Positions 1 through 7,910 of a DNA stretch of 35,366 bases are shown here, piece by piece (position 1 is the first letter of the stretch; each line of letters begins with the position of its first letter). The stretch spans positions 16,026-51,391 of the forward strand of contig SWDN01000007.1 of the NCBI GenBank assembly GCA_005116775.1, given 5' to 3'. The notes below the pieces were generated by a model. It searched no databases, was not told where the DNA came from, and saw nothing but the letters and a program-made list of their open reading frames with translations. Position numbers and translations under genes: made by a program. The DNA is from Nitrospira sp. GTDB lineage: Bacteria > Nitrospirota > Nitrospiria > Nitrospirales > Nitrospiraceae.

Positions 1-1
1 A

Positions 2-190
2 GACGCAAGGCAGCGAATCGAGTCGGCCATGACACAATACGGGGTCCACGCAGGGGTGGCGATCGATCTGGTGATCAGTGAGGTAAAGTCGGATCTTGGT
101 GTGTCCACGGCCAATGAATTAATCGATGAGTTCGACCTCGAATTACAATACAACATCGCTCCGATAGAACCGGGATACTCAAGCAGCTAA
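2..190 (+). CDS. C-terminal part of a hypothetical protein
   Basis: An open frame enters from the left edge and stops at TAA 188-190, giving 62 residues without an internal stop. The tail is acidic and mostly soluble in character (ending IEPGYSSS), with a segment reading AGVAIDLVISEVKSDLG. There is no membrane segment and no motif I recognise. The true start lies outside the window. It reads in the same direction as the peptide operon that follows but is separated from it by about 210 bases holding a strong hairpin, so it probably belongs to a different transcription unit. Function unknown. Confidence 0.55.
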   Translation, partial: DARQRIESAMTQYGVHAGVAIDLVISEVKSDLGVSTANELIDEFDLELQYNIAPIEPGYSSS

Positions 191-284
191 GCCATGGGCG
201 CATCGCCTCACGCATCGTATTCAAGCTGCTCAAAAACCTTCCTTAATAAGGTAGCAGGCCAACAATCGCTCACTCCCTTACTAC

Positions 285-376
285 GGGGTGGCTGGGATGA
301 TCCCATCTGCGCACGTCCAACGAGGGCTTTCTCAAGCCGCGCGTTGCGCGAGCACGGGGATTATCCCAGCTACTCC
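285..376 (+). repeat. Long hairpin element in the leader before the peptide operon
   Basis: Bases 285-304 pair with 357-376 as a continuous 20-bp helix if the strand is RNA: 17 Watson-Crick pairs and three positions where a G in the left arm faces a T in the right arm (G-U wobble). The 52-base loop has further stems: GGCTT(325-329)/AAGCC(334-338), or alternatively CGCGC(338-342)/GCGCG(346-350). No T-run follows, so it is not a simple intrinsic terminator. The region 191-399 otherwise has no convincing gene. It may be a dispersed palindromic element, an attenuator or a processing site. Confidence 0.6.
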
Positions 377-399
377 GCCTCCCTTTTCAGCACCCTACT

Positions 400-1497
400 A
401 TGCCGTTAATTTGGTGCGCCATCTCCGGACATGGCTACGGCCACGCGGCACAAACGGTGCCCGTACTCAATGCACTGGGGACTCTCGTCCCAGGCGTGAA
501 CGTCATCCTCCGCACGACTGTCCCAGCCTCGTTTTTCAAGGACCGTCTGACGATCCCTTGGGACCATCAACCTGTCCAGCAAGATGTCGGCTGTCTCCAA
601 GATGGCCCCCTCAAGATCGACATCGAGGCAACTTGGGAGGCGCACCGTCGCTTTCACGACACCTGGGAGGCACGGTTGTCCCATGAAGTCGCCGCCATGC
701 AGACCGCATCGCCGGCATTGGTCATCGCCGACACACCCTATCTTGCCATTGAGGCCGGTTCTCGCGCAGGGATACCGACCGTCTCCTTGGCAAGCTTTAC
801 CTGGGATCTCGTGCTCACGGAGTACCGCAGTACGTCAGACCGGTCGCATCAACAATTGATCCAGCATATCCGTCGTTCCTACGCCAAAGCCGACAGAGCC
901 CTTCGCATCACCCCCGCTCCAAAATTTGATGTCTTCTCTCACATGGTGGATATCGGTCCGATTGCCGATCCCGCTCGACCTGAACGGGACCGCCTTGCCT
1001 CAACCCTCGCCTTGACACCCAGCGAACGAATTGTATTGGTGGGATTCGGGGGCATTCCTTTGACATCCCTCCCGCTTGAACACATGGAGCAGTTGCTCCG
1101 CTATCGTTTTCTCATCGATGGCTCAGTCCCAGCAGGCTATTCCCGCATTCATTCCATCGAGGCGCTTCCTTTCTCTTTTAAGACACTGCTCGCCTCTGTC
1201 GATATCATCATGACCAAGCCCGGCTATGGCACCCTCGTCGAAGCCGTCGCGCTGCAACAACCAGTCGTGTACGTTCGCCGATACAATTTTGCCGATGAAC
1301 CGCCGCTCGTCGACTATCTGAACCGCTATGGACGCAGCATCGAGCTCTCAATAGATGACTTCACGAATGCCCATTGGGAGCCGGCGATCAGTCAGGCCCT
1401 AGCCATGCGTTCGCCACAGGCTGCCCCCCCGTCATCGACCGGCGCAATACAGGCAGCCTCCATTCTCGCACCATACCTGAGCAGGGCAAAAACTTGA
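400..1497 (+). CDS. GT28/MurG-like glycosyltransferase
   Basis: The 365-residue product has a GT-B fold layout. The N-terminus carries SGHGYGH (residues 9-15), the glycine-rich loop after the first strand as in MurG-like and L-arabinokinase-N-terminal-like proteins. The C-terminal half has TKPGYGTLVEA (about 272-282), matching the nucleotide-sugar binding signature of GT28 enzymes, followed by a typical VVYVRR strand. No signal peptide or membrane segment is seen, so it is probably cytoplasmic. The ATG at 400 has no good Shine-Dalgarno; the hairpin element ends 23 bases upstream. The stop overlaps the start of the next gene by one base, showing tight coupling. The sugar donor and acceptor cannot be told from sequence. 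A role in decorating the peptide encoded downstream is inference from operon position. Confidence 0.75.
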   Translation: MPLIWCAISGHGYGHAAQTVPVLNALGTLVPGVNVILRTTVPASFFKDRLTIPWDHQPVQQDVGCLQDGPLKIDIEATWEAHRRFHDTWEARLSHEVAAMQTASPALVIADTPYLAIEAGSRAGIPTVSLASFTWDLVLTEYRSTSDRSHQQLIQHIRRSYAKADRALRITPAPKFDVFSHMVDIGPIADPARPERDRLASTLALTPSERIVLVGFGGIPLTSLPLEHMEQLLRYRFLIDGSVPAGYSRIHSIEALPFSFKTLLASVDIIMTKPGYGTLVEAVALQQPVVYVRRYNFADEPPLVDYLNRYGRSIELSIDDFTNAHWEPAISQALAMRSPQAAPPSSTGAIQAASILAPYLSRAKT

Positions 1498-2306
1498 TGC
1501 GCTTTCTGGGCCTGCTGATTATCTACCTCTCTCGCATTTGCGCCCGTGTCGGAAGTCTTGTCTACGAGGTCAATGAGTTTTTAAACGGCCTCTTACCGGC
1601 ATTATTGCCTGCGGAAGAACTCACAAGGTTGATCCGAGTCCACTATGAAGGCATGTATCGCGATGCCGCAACTCACTATTCGGCAATAGTCCTTGAATGG
1701 GGTCTTGAACCCTGGGAAGAAGAGGTTATCGCCCAACACAAGATTCAATCCGGCATCACCGTTGTACTAGGCGCCGGCGTTGGCCGTGAATCCATCGCCC
1801 TCGCCCAACGCGGACTGCGCGTGATTGGACTCGACGTCAATCATGAAGCCCTGTCTTTTGCGGCTCAAACCGCACGGTCCAAATTCATCGACATGGCATG
1901 TGTCCAAGCCAGCTTCTTGGCGCTCCCGATAGTCCCCGGACAAATAGACTACTTGTTTCTCTCCAGTATCATGTACAGCTCCGTTCCCGGCCGACATGCA
2001 CGCCAAGCCTGGCTCCGAAACCTCAGCACCCATCTAAAAGTCGGCGGGGTGGCCTTAGTCAGTTTTCTTATCGACCGAACCGGAAAATCTGGCCCTCCGC
2101 GACTGGCCCACCGGCTCAGCTCTTGGCTGGCCGGATTGCCTGGCGCAAACCATGCTTATCAACTCGGAGATGTATTTTCCGGCGGCCACTTTCTCCACGC
2201 CTTCGTCACCGAAGAAGAGCTTCGATCCGAAATGATCGAAACAGGCGCCACGATCATCCAACTCAACTGGGACAGACAATTTGCGGTGCTGACCTGGCCC
2301 AGCTGA
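1497..2306 (+). CDS. Class I SAM-dependent methyltransferase
   Basis: The start is placed at ATG 1497, which shares its A with the TGA of the glycosyltransferase; an in-frame ATG at 1374 lies deep inside the previous gene and is less likely. The 269-residue product has motif I at about 89-105 (VVLGAGVGRESIALAQRG), an acidic end of strand two (GLDVNHEA), and a post-motif strand reading IDYLFLSS, all typical of Rossmann-fold methyltransferases. The N-terminal 30 residues are hydrophobic and may touch the membrane. The substrate is unknown. Coupling to the glycosyltransferase suggests the pair act on the same molecule, possibly the ribosomal peptide or a lipid or sugar partner. Confidence 0.75.
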   Translation: MRFLGLLIIYLSRICARVGSLVYEVNEFLNGLLPALLPAEELTRLIRVHYEGMYRDAATHYSAIVLEWGLEPWEEEVIAQHKIQSGITVVLGAGVGRESIALAQRGLRVIGLDVNHEALSFAAQTARSKFIDMACVQASFLALPIVPGQIDYLFLSSIMYSSVPGRHARQAWLRNLSTHLKVGGVALVSFLIDRTGKSGPPRLAHRLSSWLAGLPGANHAYQLGDVFSGGHFLHAFVTEEELRSEMIETGATIIQLNWDRQFAVLTWPS

Positions 2307-2390
2307 AAGAGCACAGCAACTGTTTTTCTCGAATCGGGGGCAGAAATACCGCTGGAAGGACGGGAGCGGATTTGCTATCCTCCAACGTCC

Positions 2391-2702
2391 ATGAACCTCG
2401 CCACCATCTATTCGAAGAATCCCGACTTTGTTCAACGCGATGTGGCCGGAGAATGCATCCTCGTCCCCATCCGCCGGACCCTCGCTGAAGCCAACAGTAT
2501 TTATGTCCTGAACGAAACCGGCGCGGCTCTGTGGAACCGCATTGATGGAGCCCGGCCCTTCCACGAAATTGCATCAGTCTTCGCGGAAGAATACGATGTG
2601 ACCATCGAACAATTGAATCAGGATCTCGAACCCCTCCTGGCAGACCTGCTGTCGATTCACGCCATTGAAGAGGTTGCCGTCGCCCATGATCCGAGCAGAT
2701 AA
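2391..2702 (+). CDS. PqqD-family peptide chaperone (RiPP recognition element)
   Basis: The 103-residue protein has the PqqD-like pattern: an early beta hairpin (VAGECILVPIRR), then LNETGAALWNRIDG, the alpha-helical segment IASVFAEEYDV and a terminal helix LEPLLADLLSI. In this family the winged-helix domain binds the leader of a ribosomal peptide and presents it to a radical SAM enzyme. It lies 84 bases after the methyltransferase and overlaps the first radical SAM gene by 17 bases, as expected for partners made together. No clear Shine-Dalgarno is visible before ATG 2391. PqqD relatives also occur in HprK-related cassettes, which fits the kinase-like gene downstream. Confidence 0.85.
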   Translation: MNLATIYSKNPDFVQRDVAGECILVPIRRTLAEANSIYVLNETGAALWNRIDGARPFHEIASVFAEEYDVTIEQLNQDLEPLLADLLSIHAIEEVAVAHDPSR

Positions 2703-3597
2703 ACTTCCCCAACTGCCCGAACGATTTCCAATCGCATGCCAGTGGGAAATCACGTGCCGCTGCAACTTGCGATGCGTGATGTGCTATACGGACTGTTTCA
2801 ATCGGCCGGAGTTTGTACGTCAGGAACTCACGACCTCGGAAATCCTTCGCATCATGGATGAGCTGGCCGAGGCCGGCACACTCGAACTCTGTCTCACCGG
2901 CGGAGAGCCGATGGCTCGGGCAGATTTTTTCGACATCTATGAGCATGCTGTCCGCGCCGGCTTTCTGGTGACCGTCTTTACCAACGGTACACTTGTGACA
3001 GAGACTCACGCCGATCGTTTTGCTGCACTCCCCCCTCATCGCATTGAAATCAGCCTGCATGGAGCTACGCCGGAGACCTTCGAGCGGATCACTCAGGGAC
3101 GGGGCTCTCATGATCGATGTCTCAATGCTGTCAAGCTGCTGCTCGATCGCCACGTGCCTTTGGCCTTGAAAACTACGGCGATGACGCTCAACCGACATGA
3201 AATCCTGGCGATCAAGCGTTACGTCGCCTCGCTTGGATCTGTCCAATACAAATTGGGAGAAGAAATGCGGCCAGAGCTTGACGGAGGCTGCGGGCCTTTT
3301 CACTATGCGCTATCCAACCAAGATCTCACGGCCTTGAACCGGCAAGACGAAGAATTGTGGGCTGAGTCCTGCAAACAACAATCTGCGGATCCTTTGCCAT
3401 GCCGAAGCGGCATGCAGCGGTTCCACATCGATGCGTATGGAGGCTTACAGCTCTGCTCCGGCAATCGGACACACAGCTACAACCTGCGGGCCGGCTCGTT
3501 TCGAGAAGGGTTTTTCGAGGCCTTGCCGGCCTTTGCTTGTAAATGGAGCGTCCCTACCGCAGCTGAACTCATTCAGCCAACGGTGTCTCATGCATGA
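2686..3597 (+). CDS. Radical SAM/SPASM-type peptide-modifying enzyme A
   Basis: The start is taken as ATG 2686, with GAAGAGG at 2667-2673 as ribosome site; a TTG at 2665 would add seven residues. The 303-residue product has the iron-sulfur motif C26-x3-C30-x2-C33, then the GGEP motif (LTGGEPMAR), which mark a radical SAM core. The C-terminal part resembles PqqE-like SPASM domains (FHIDAYGGLQLC, then YNLRAGS), but only scattered cysteines are present and the usual closing CxxC...C cluster seen in its two paralogues is absent; it ends soon after FACKWS. It may be a Twitch-type or truncated SPASM enzyme with one fewer auxiliary cluster. It overlaps enzyme B by eight bases. Confidence 0.85.
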   Translation: MIRADKLPQLPERFPIACQWEITCRCNLRCVMCYTDCFNRPEFVRQELTTSEILRIMDELAEAGTLELCLTGGEPMARADFFDIYEHAVRAGFLVTVFTNGTLVTETHADRFAALPPHRIEISLHGATPETFERITQGRGSHDRCLNAVKLLLDRHVPLALKTTAMTLNRHEILAIKRYVASLGSVQYKLGEEMRPELDGGCGPFHYALSNQDLTALNRQDEELWAESCKQQSADPLPCRSGMQRFHIDAYGGLQLCSGNRTHSYNLRAGSFREGFFEALPAFACKWSVPTAAELIQPTVSHA

Positions 3598-4720
3598 GCG
3601 CAGACTCCTTCCCACCATGCAGTACGGTGAGTTCAGCCGCCAGGCTTACAATCGGTCCGTCACGCAGGGACGCATCATCAAAGCGCAGCTTGAGCTGACC
3701 TATCGCTGCAATCTCCACTGCCGTCATTGCTACACCGATCCCTACAACGCGGCGTCACTCTTTCCCCGCGAACTCACCCTGAATGAAATTCACCGTCTCC
3801 TCGATGAAATGCGCGATCTCGGCATCATCTGGCTGAACCTCTCAGGCGGCGACATCTTCATGCATCCCGACTTCTTCGAGATATACGAGCGCGCGCATCG
3901 GCAGGGATTCCTCCCCCAACTCTATACCAACGGCACCTTATTCACTCGCGCAGTCATCGAACGATTGCAGGCCATGCCTCCCTTCACAATCGATGTCTCA
4001 TGCCACTCGGTGAAGGAGGAACGGTTTGATTGGTTCACACAAGTACCCGGCTCTTATCGCGCATTCCGACGAGGCATGACGTTGCTCCAAGAAAGCGGGT
4101 TGCCATTTACGCTCAAAACCAAGCTGATGGACTGGAACAAGGACGAGATCGACGATCTTCGCGCTTTCACCGAATCGTTCGGGCAATCGTTTGGATACAC
4201 GACCTCGCTCTCCCCACGGCTGAACGGCGATTGTTCATCGCTGGCCTATCGGATCGATCCACAAGATTTACGGCGCCTGGAACAGACCAATCTCGCGACC
4301 GACGACAACGACCTCTGCGCGGGAAAACAAGAAATCGCCAGACCTGACAGTGATCGGCTCTATCGATGTGGATGCGGAACAAACTCCATTCACATCAGCG
4401 CTTGGGGCGAATTAGGTGCCTGCACCTTACAGTATGAGCATCGGGTCTCCCTACGCACACACTCCCTACGGAATGCGGTGGCCCAGGTGTTCGGAGCCAT
4501 ACAATCAATGCGCTATCAGAGCGACAGCCCATGCCGCTCCTGTGATATCCACCGTTTTTGCGAGAAAAAACCAACCGATGCCCGATGGGAACAAGGTGTC
4601 GCAGAAGCCCCCATCCCCTACGACTGCGATATCGCGCTAGTTCGAGCGGAACACGCCGTCCGTCAGCCGCTCATTCACCCGTTACGAAACCAGGTCGTGA
4701 CACCGGTACGCATCCCATGA
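3590..4720 (+). CDS. Radical SAM/SPASM peptide-modifying enzyme B
   Basis: The ATG at 3590 is chosen because it overlaps the stop of enzyme A; ATG 3617 is an alternative. The 376-residue product has C40-x3-C44-x2-C47 for the 4Fe-4S cluster that cleaves SAM and a modified glycine motif (LSGGDIF instead of GGEP). The SPASM part is complete by eye: CGCG..., ACTLQ and the closing PCRSCDIHRFC. Such PqqE-like enzymes use auxiliary clusters to crosslink or epimerise residues of a ribosomal peptide. The stop lies 38 bases before the candidate substrate peptide, which strongly suggests that peptide as substrate. The type of modification is not predictable from sequence alone. Confidence 0.88.
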   Translation: MHERRLLPTMQYGEFSRQAYNRSVTQGRIIKAQLELTYRCNLHCRHCYTDPYNAASLFPRELTLNEIHRLLDEMRDLGIIWLNLSGGDIFMHPDFFEIYERAHRQGFLPQLYTNGTLFTRAVIERLQAMPPFTIDVSCHSVKEERFDWFTQVPGSYRAFRRGMTLLQESGLPFTLKTKLMDWNKDEIDDLRAFTESFGQSFGYTTSLSPRLNGDCSSLAYRIDPQDLRRLEQTNLATDDNDLCAGKQEIARPDSDRLYRCGCGTNSIHISAWGELGACTLQYEHRVSLRTHSLRNAVAQVFGAIQSMRYQSDSPCRSCDIHRFCEKKPTDARWEQGVAEAPIPYDCDIALVRAEHAVRQPLIHPLRNQVVTPVRIP

Positions 4721-4744
4721 CGTCGCTCAATCTCAATGTCGTGT

Positions 4745-4749
4745 AGGAG
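4745..4749 (+). promoter_or_regulatory. Strong ribosome binding site of the precursor peptide
   Basis: AGGAG ends nine bases before ATG 4759. It is the clearest Shine-Dalgarno in the operon, whose other genes mostly rely on overlapping starts, and agrees with the substrate peptide being translated more heavily than its enzymes. Confidence 0.7.
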
Positions 4750-4758
4750 CACTTCACT

Positions 4759-5010
4759 ATGACGGAAAGAAAACCCTATAGCCCTCCGGTCCTCTATGAG
4801 GTACCCCTGGATCACGAACAGGCCATCCTCACTGCTTGCAGTTTGACGACCATGTCCGCCGCTGCAGGAGGCGGCATGAACGGCTGCCGGACCAGTGGTA
4901 GGTGTGAATCAGCCATGTGCGGCGGCTCATTGGGGGGGTGCAAACGCTCATCCCTCGCGCTATCGTGCGGCGGACAAACCTGTCACGATTCAGGCGTTCG
5001 AGCTTCATAG
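4759..5010 (+). CDS. Candidate RiPP precursor peptide, Cys/Gly-rich core
   Basis: This 83-residue peptide sits between radical SAM genes and has the shape of a leader plus core. Residues 1-30 are charged and ordered-looking, with the spaced pattern K5-x-Y7-x2-P10-x-L12 and then AILTACSL (22-29), which I regard as the recognition leader. Residues 33-39 read SAAAGGG, a small-residue junction. The remaining core holds six cysteines at 43, 49, 54, 61, 70 and 75 (spacing x5, x4, x6, x8, x4) among Gly, Ser and Arg; a seventh, C27, is in the leader. Composition is unlike its enzyme neighbours. Radical SAM thioether crosslinks (sactipeptide or ranthipeptide style) or another Cys-based modification are plausible. 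An alternative is a small metal-binding protein, but the gene context argues for a modified peptide. Confidence 0.82.
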   Translation: MTERKPYSPPVLYEVPLDHEQAILTACSLTTMSAAAGGGMNGCRTSGRCESAMCGGSLGGCKRSSLALSCGGQTCHDSGVRAS

Positions 5011-5018
5011 GTTGCCCT

Positions 5019-5924
5019 ATGCAGATTGAATTGCAGCTAGGCGGGCTCGTCCTTCACCTCCGCGAACGGCATGACTACCCCTGCTTGGCATGGCCAATTC
5101 GGCCATTCGACAAGTTCCTGGCAGAGCCGGGCTTACAACCGGATTTCGAGATCGACGTCGAGGTCTGCTCTACCCTCCCAGAATTTAAGAAAGGCCTCCT
5201 TCGATTCGACGCAGCCCACGGCTATTGGACCGTTTTCGAGTCGGATTCCGGACTCGTCATCGAAAGCTTGAGCCCGCAGCTCCTCCAGCCACGGGCTCGG
5301 GCGCTCCTATCAGCCGACTACCGGACAGTGCGTGCGTGGATCTTGCCGGAGTTTCATCTGGGACAAGTCGGTTGGAGTCCCATGCACCTCTTCAATCCCA
5401 TCGTTGAAGTCTGCCTCCTCTCCCGTCTCGCCCTTGACGGCGGTCTCCTGCTCCACGCGGCTGGCGTCACCACCTACGATCAGGGCTACGTCTTCACCGG
5501 CGCCTCAGGAACGGGCAAATCGACCATCTCTCAATTCTTTGCCGACCAGGGCGCATTGATCCTCAGTGACGAACGAGTCATCCTGCGCCAACATGGAAGC
5601 GCCTTCACCGTCTATGGAACACCCTGGGTCGGCTCCGGACAGTACGCGGCGAACGCTTCGGGCTCGATCACCGGCCTCTACGGGATTGCGCACAGCGAGC
5701 ATCAGCATCGGATAGGGCCGCTTTCTCCGACGAAAACGATGTCTCTTCTTCTACAACAATCCTTTCTTCCCCATTGGGATCGCGCGGCGATGGAAGCGAC
5801 GCTCGAATTTCTTGCTTCATTCACTTCACATATTCCTTGCTTCAGCCTCGGATTTCTGAAACAAGCCGACGTGGTCGAACTGCTTCAGACCCGTCCGGCT
5901 TCCTTGGCGGCAGGCATCACATGA
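5019..5924 (+). CDS. HPr kinase-like P-loop protein (HprK-related)
   Basis: Starts at ATG 5019, eight bases after the peptide stop; the frame is open upstream but that part overlaps the precursor. The 301-residue product has LLLHAAGV (143-150) followed by the Walker A loop GASGTGKST (161-169) and LILSDE shortly after, the arrangement of HPr kinase/phosphorylase-like proteins found in peptide cassettes and HPr-rel-A type systems. It lacks the N-terminal domain of true HprK. In some lasso-peptide clusters, homologues phosphorylate the peptide; whether this one phosphorylates the core Ser residues, another protein or a small molecule is open. The next radical SAM gene begins inside its stop codon. 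Confidence 0.78.
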   Translation: MQIELQLGGLVLHLRERHDYPCLAWPIRPFDKFLAEPGLQPDFEIDVEVCSTLPEFKKGLLRFDAAHGYWTVFESDSGLVIESLSPQLLQPRARALLSADYRTVRAWILPEFHLGQVGWSPMHLFNPIVEVCLLSRLALDGGLLLHAAGVTTYDQGYVFTGASGTGKSTISQFFADQGALILSDERVILRQHGSAFTVYGTPWVGSGQYAANASGSITGLYGIAHSEHQHRIGPLSPTKTMSLLLQQSFLPHWDRAAMEATLEFLASFTSHIPCFSLGFLKQADVVELLQTRPASLAAGIT

Positions 5925-6976
5925 AGCAACTCGACAGAGAATCGTACCTAGCCGCAGTCACATCGAAAGCTCTGCAGACCCGCCGGCCCGAAGGCGTAAC
6001 CTTTGAGCTGACCTATGGCTGCAATTTCAAATGCGTCCATTGCTACAACCCCACCCATCGCGCCCTACCCTATGAACTCACTACTTCCGAGATTTGTGAG
6101 ATCCTGAACCAGATCGCCGATCTTGGGGTACTCACAGTCACCTTCACCGGCGGTGAGCCGAGTGTACGCCCCGACATCGATGACATTCTTCGACATGCAC
6201 GGCAGCAGGGATTGATCATTCACTTGATGACCAACGCCACCCGCATCACTCCATCGTTTACCGACCTCCTCCATGAGGTCGGCGTCAGTCAGATCGAGGT
6301 CTCGATTTATGGCGCAACAGAAACAGTTTATGAACAGATGACCGCAATCCCAGGCTCCTATCGGCAATTTCGACAAGGCCTACTCAATCTTGCCGCTGCC
6401 GCGCTGCCGGTTGTCGTGCGCATGCCGGTGACGACCATCAATCACGAGGAAATCCAGGCCTGTCGGCAACTGGTGGAGTCTCTGTACATGAAATTCCAAT
6501 ATTGTTTGGAAATCATGACCACCATCACGGGCGATCGGACCCCGTTGCAATATCGCCTTGCCTCTGAAGAGAAAGTCCGAATCGATCAGGAACTGCTTCC
6601 ACACCGATGGACTGAGACCTCGGAAGAATCCTGTTCAAACAACCCCTTCATCGAATGCGCCTGCGGCCAGAGTCGATTTGCCATCACTCCCTATGGTGAG
6701 ATGAATCTCTGTACGGCCTTCCCGATCCCGCGCTATAATCTCCGTGCTGGCTCGGTGAAAGAAGGCTGGGAGATGCTCAAGCTGACTGTCGACCAGGCGC
6801 ACCCCAGTCAGCAGTATGAATGTCCGACCTGTGACGCGCGGCCTCACTGTCGCCAAGGACGGAGCGATGCGTGGCTTGAAACCGGGGACATGAGTTCCTG
6901 CCTCCCGCACTATAAGGAATGGGCGCAATTGGAGCATCACACCCATGCCCTCCTCGACCCTCGACGACCTCGCTGA
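5921..6976 (+). CDS. Radical SAM/SPASM peptide-modifying enzyme C
   Basis: ATG 5921 overlaps the kinase stop as ATGA. The 351-residue product has C34-x3-C38-x2-C41, the motif FTGGEPSVR, and a full SPASM region: CACGQSRFAITPYG, NLCTAF and the closing ECPTCDARPHC. It shares YNLRAGS with enzyme A and is closer to it than to enzyme B around that block, so the three are diverged paralogues. Its place after the substrate and kinase suggests a later step, which is inference. The 3' end overlaps the nucleotidyltransferase gene by 32 bases. Confidence 0.88.
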   Translation: MKQLDRESYLAAVTSKALQTRRPEGVTFELTYGCNFKCVHCYNPTHRALPYELTTSEICEILNQIADLGVLTVTFTGGEPSVRPDIDDILRHARQQGLIIHLMTNATRITPSFTDLLHEVGVSQIEVSIYGATETVYEQMTAIPGSYRQFRQGLLNLAAAALPVVVRMPVTTINHEEIQACRQLVESLYMKFQYCLEIMTTITGDRTPLQYRLASEEKVRIDQELLPHRWTETSEESCSNNPFIECACGQSRFAITPYGEMNLCTAFPIPRYNLRAGSVKEGWEMLKLTVDQAHPSQQYECPTCDARPHCRQGRSDAWLETGDMSSCLPHYKEWAQLEHHTHALLDPRRPR

Positions 6977-7910
6977 CGCCTACACGCAGGTCAGCCTGAT
7001 CAACAAACGCCTGCTCGACGAGTATGAGCTAGTTGGCCTGGCATTCCATCGGCAGGGCATTGAGTGTATTCTCCTGAAAGGGGCCGATCTGCTCTCGCGC
7101 CTCTACGGGATGCGCGGGACGAGGCCCCTCTCCGACGTAGATCTGCTAGTCCATGAACAAGACCTCCCGGCCATTCATCGGCTGTTAATTGAGATCGGAT
7201 TTACACAACAGATCGACGGCAATCCATCCTATCGTTCATCCCTCTGCACACTCTCTCTGGATCTGGTTACGAACCTCTGGTATCTCGACAATGAAGGACT
7301 TGCGGCGGTGTGGGCGCGGGCGCGAATTCGACCACTCGGTCAGCTGACAGTCAAGCAACTGAGTTCTACCGACCTGTTGCTCTACTTGAACGCATACTCG
7401 GTCGTTCACCGTGGGCACCTCTCCCTTTCTTTTTTTACCGATCTCCGATTGCTGATTATGAAGGAGCCGATTCATTGGCCTGCGCTCGTCGAGGAAGCAC
7501 ACCGCCGCCACCTCAAGATTCCTCTGTACCACGGCCTGCGTCAGCTGGCATTGTCAAACCCCTCGCTCGCCGTTCCTGCTCCCGTGATCCAGCAGCTCGC
7601 GCCATCGACCACCGGCGAACGCATCCTGGAATTTCTTTTCCAACGCTTAGTGGAAACCAGACCGATCCCAGAGCTCGGACATTTTTTGCTATGGATCACT
7701 CAACCGCCTGGGCATAGGCTGGCCTGGGTCCGGCGCGCCATCCTTCCGCCATCGCCCTTTCTCGCCTATCGCTATGGGGATATGGGAATCGCCCGGCCCT
7801 GGCAGACCAGAATCACCAGATGGTGGCACCTGACTAAAGCGGCAAGTCTCTTACTGACTCGCATCCTGATTCGGCTCACATTGTGGCGCACGGCAAGGAC
7901 GGTGTCATGA
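6945..7910 (+). CDS. NTP_transf_5-type nucleotidyltransferase family protein
   Basis: The 321-residue protein has the family hallmarks ILLKGADLL (42-50, with K45-G46) and the nucleotidyltransferase acid pair in RPLSDVDLLV (D64 and D66). GGAG at 6931-6934 serves as ribosome site for ATG 6945. Members of this family (PF14907) recur beside HprK-like kinases and PqqD-like proteins in lasso-peptide and exosortase-linked cassettes, but their reaction is not established; nucleotidyl transfer to peptide or sugar is possible. The C-terminal part is rich in Arg, Trp and Leu and may associate with membrane. It ends within the start codon of the peptidase-like gene. Confidence 0.75.
   Translation: MPSSTLDDLADAYTQVSLINKRLLDEYELVGLAFHRQGIECILLKGADLLSRLYGMRGTRPLSDVDLLVHEQDLPAIHRLLIEIGFTQQIDGNPSYRSSLCTLSLDLVTNLWYLDNEGLAAVWARARIRPLGQLTVKQLSSTDLLLYLNAYSVVHRGHLSLSFFTDLRLLIMKEPIHWPALVEEAHRRHLKIPLYHGLRQLALSNPSLAVPAPVIQQLAPSTTGERILEFLFQRLVETRPIPELGHFLLWITQPPGHRLAWVRRAILPPSPFLAYRYGDMGIARPWQTRITRWWHLTKAASLLLTRILIRLTLWRTARTVS

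Noticed and set aside
285-376. The text around 357-376 resembles the AATCCCAGCTACTC stretch of primate Alu repeats.
   Set aside because: The match is short, the flanks do not agree, and the symmetry explains the sequence by itself; no sign of eukaryotic contamination elsewhere.
2263-3303. A long minus-strand open frame of 346 residues opposite the PqqD and radical SAM genes.
   Set aside because: It is rich in Arg, Cys, His and Ser with no family features, while the plus strand encodes recognisable motifs through the same bases.
4917-5018. An upstream extension of the kinase-like frame giving 335 residues.
   Set aside because: It overlaps the Cys-rich peptide gene in another frame and is basic and unlike the family; ATG 5019 gives the natural N-terminus.
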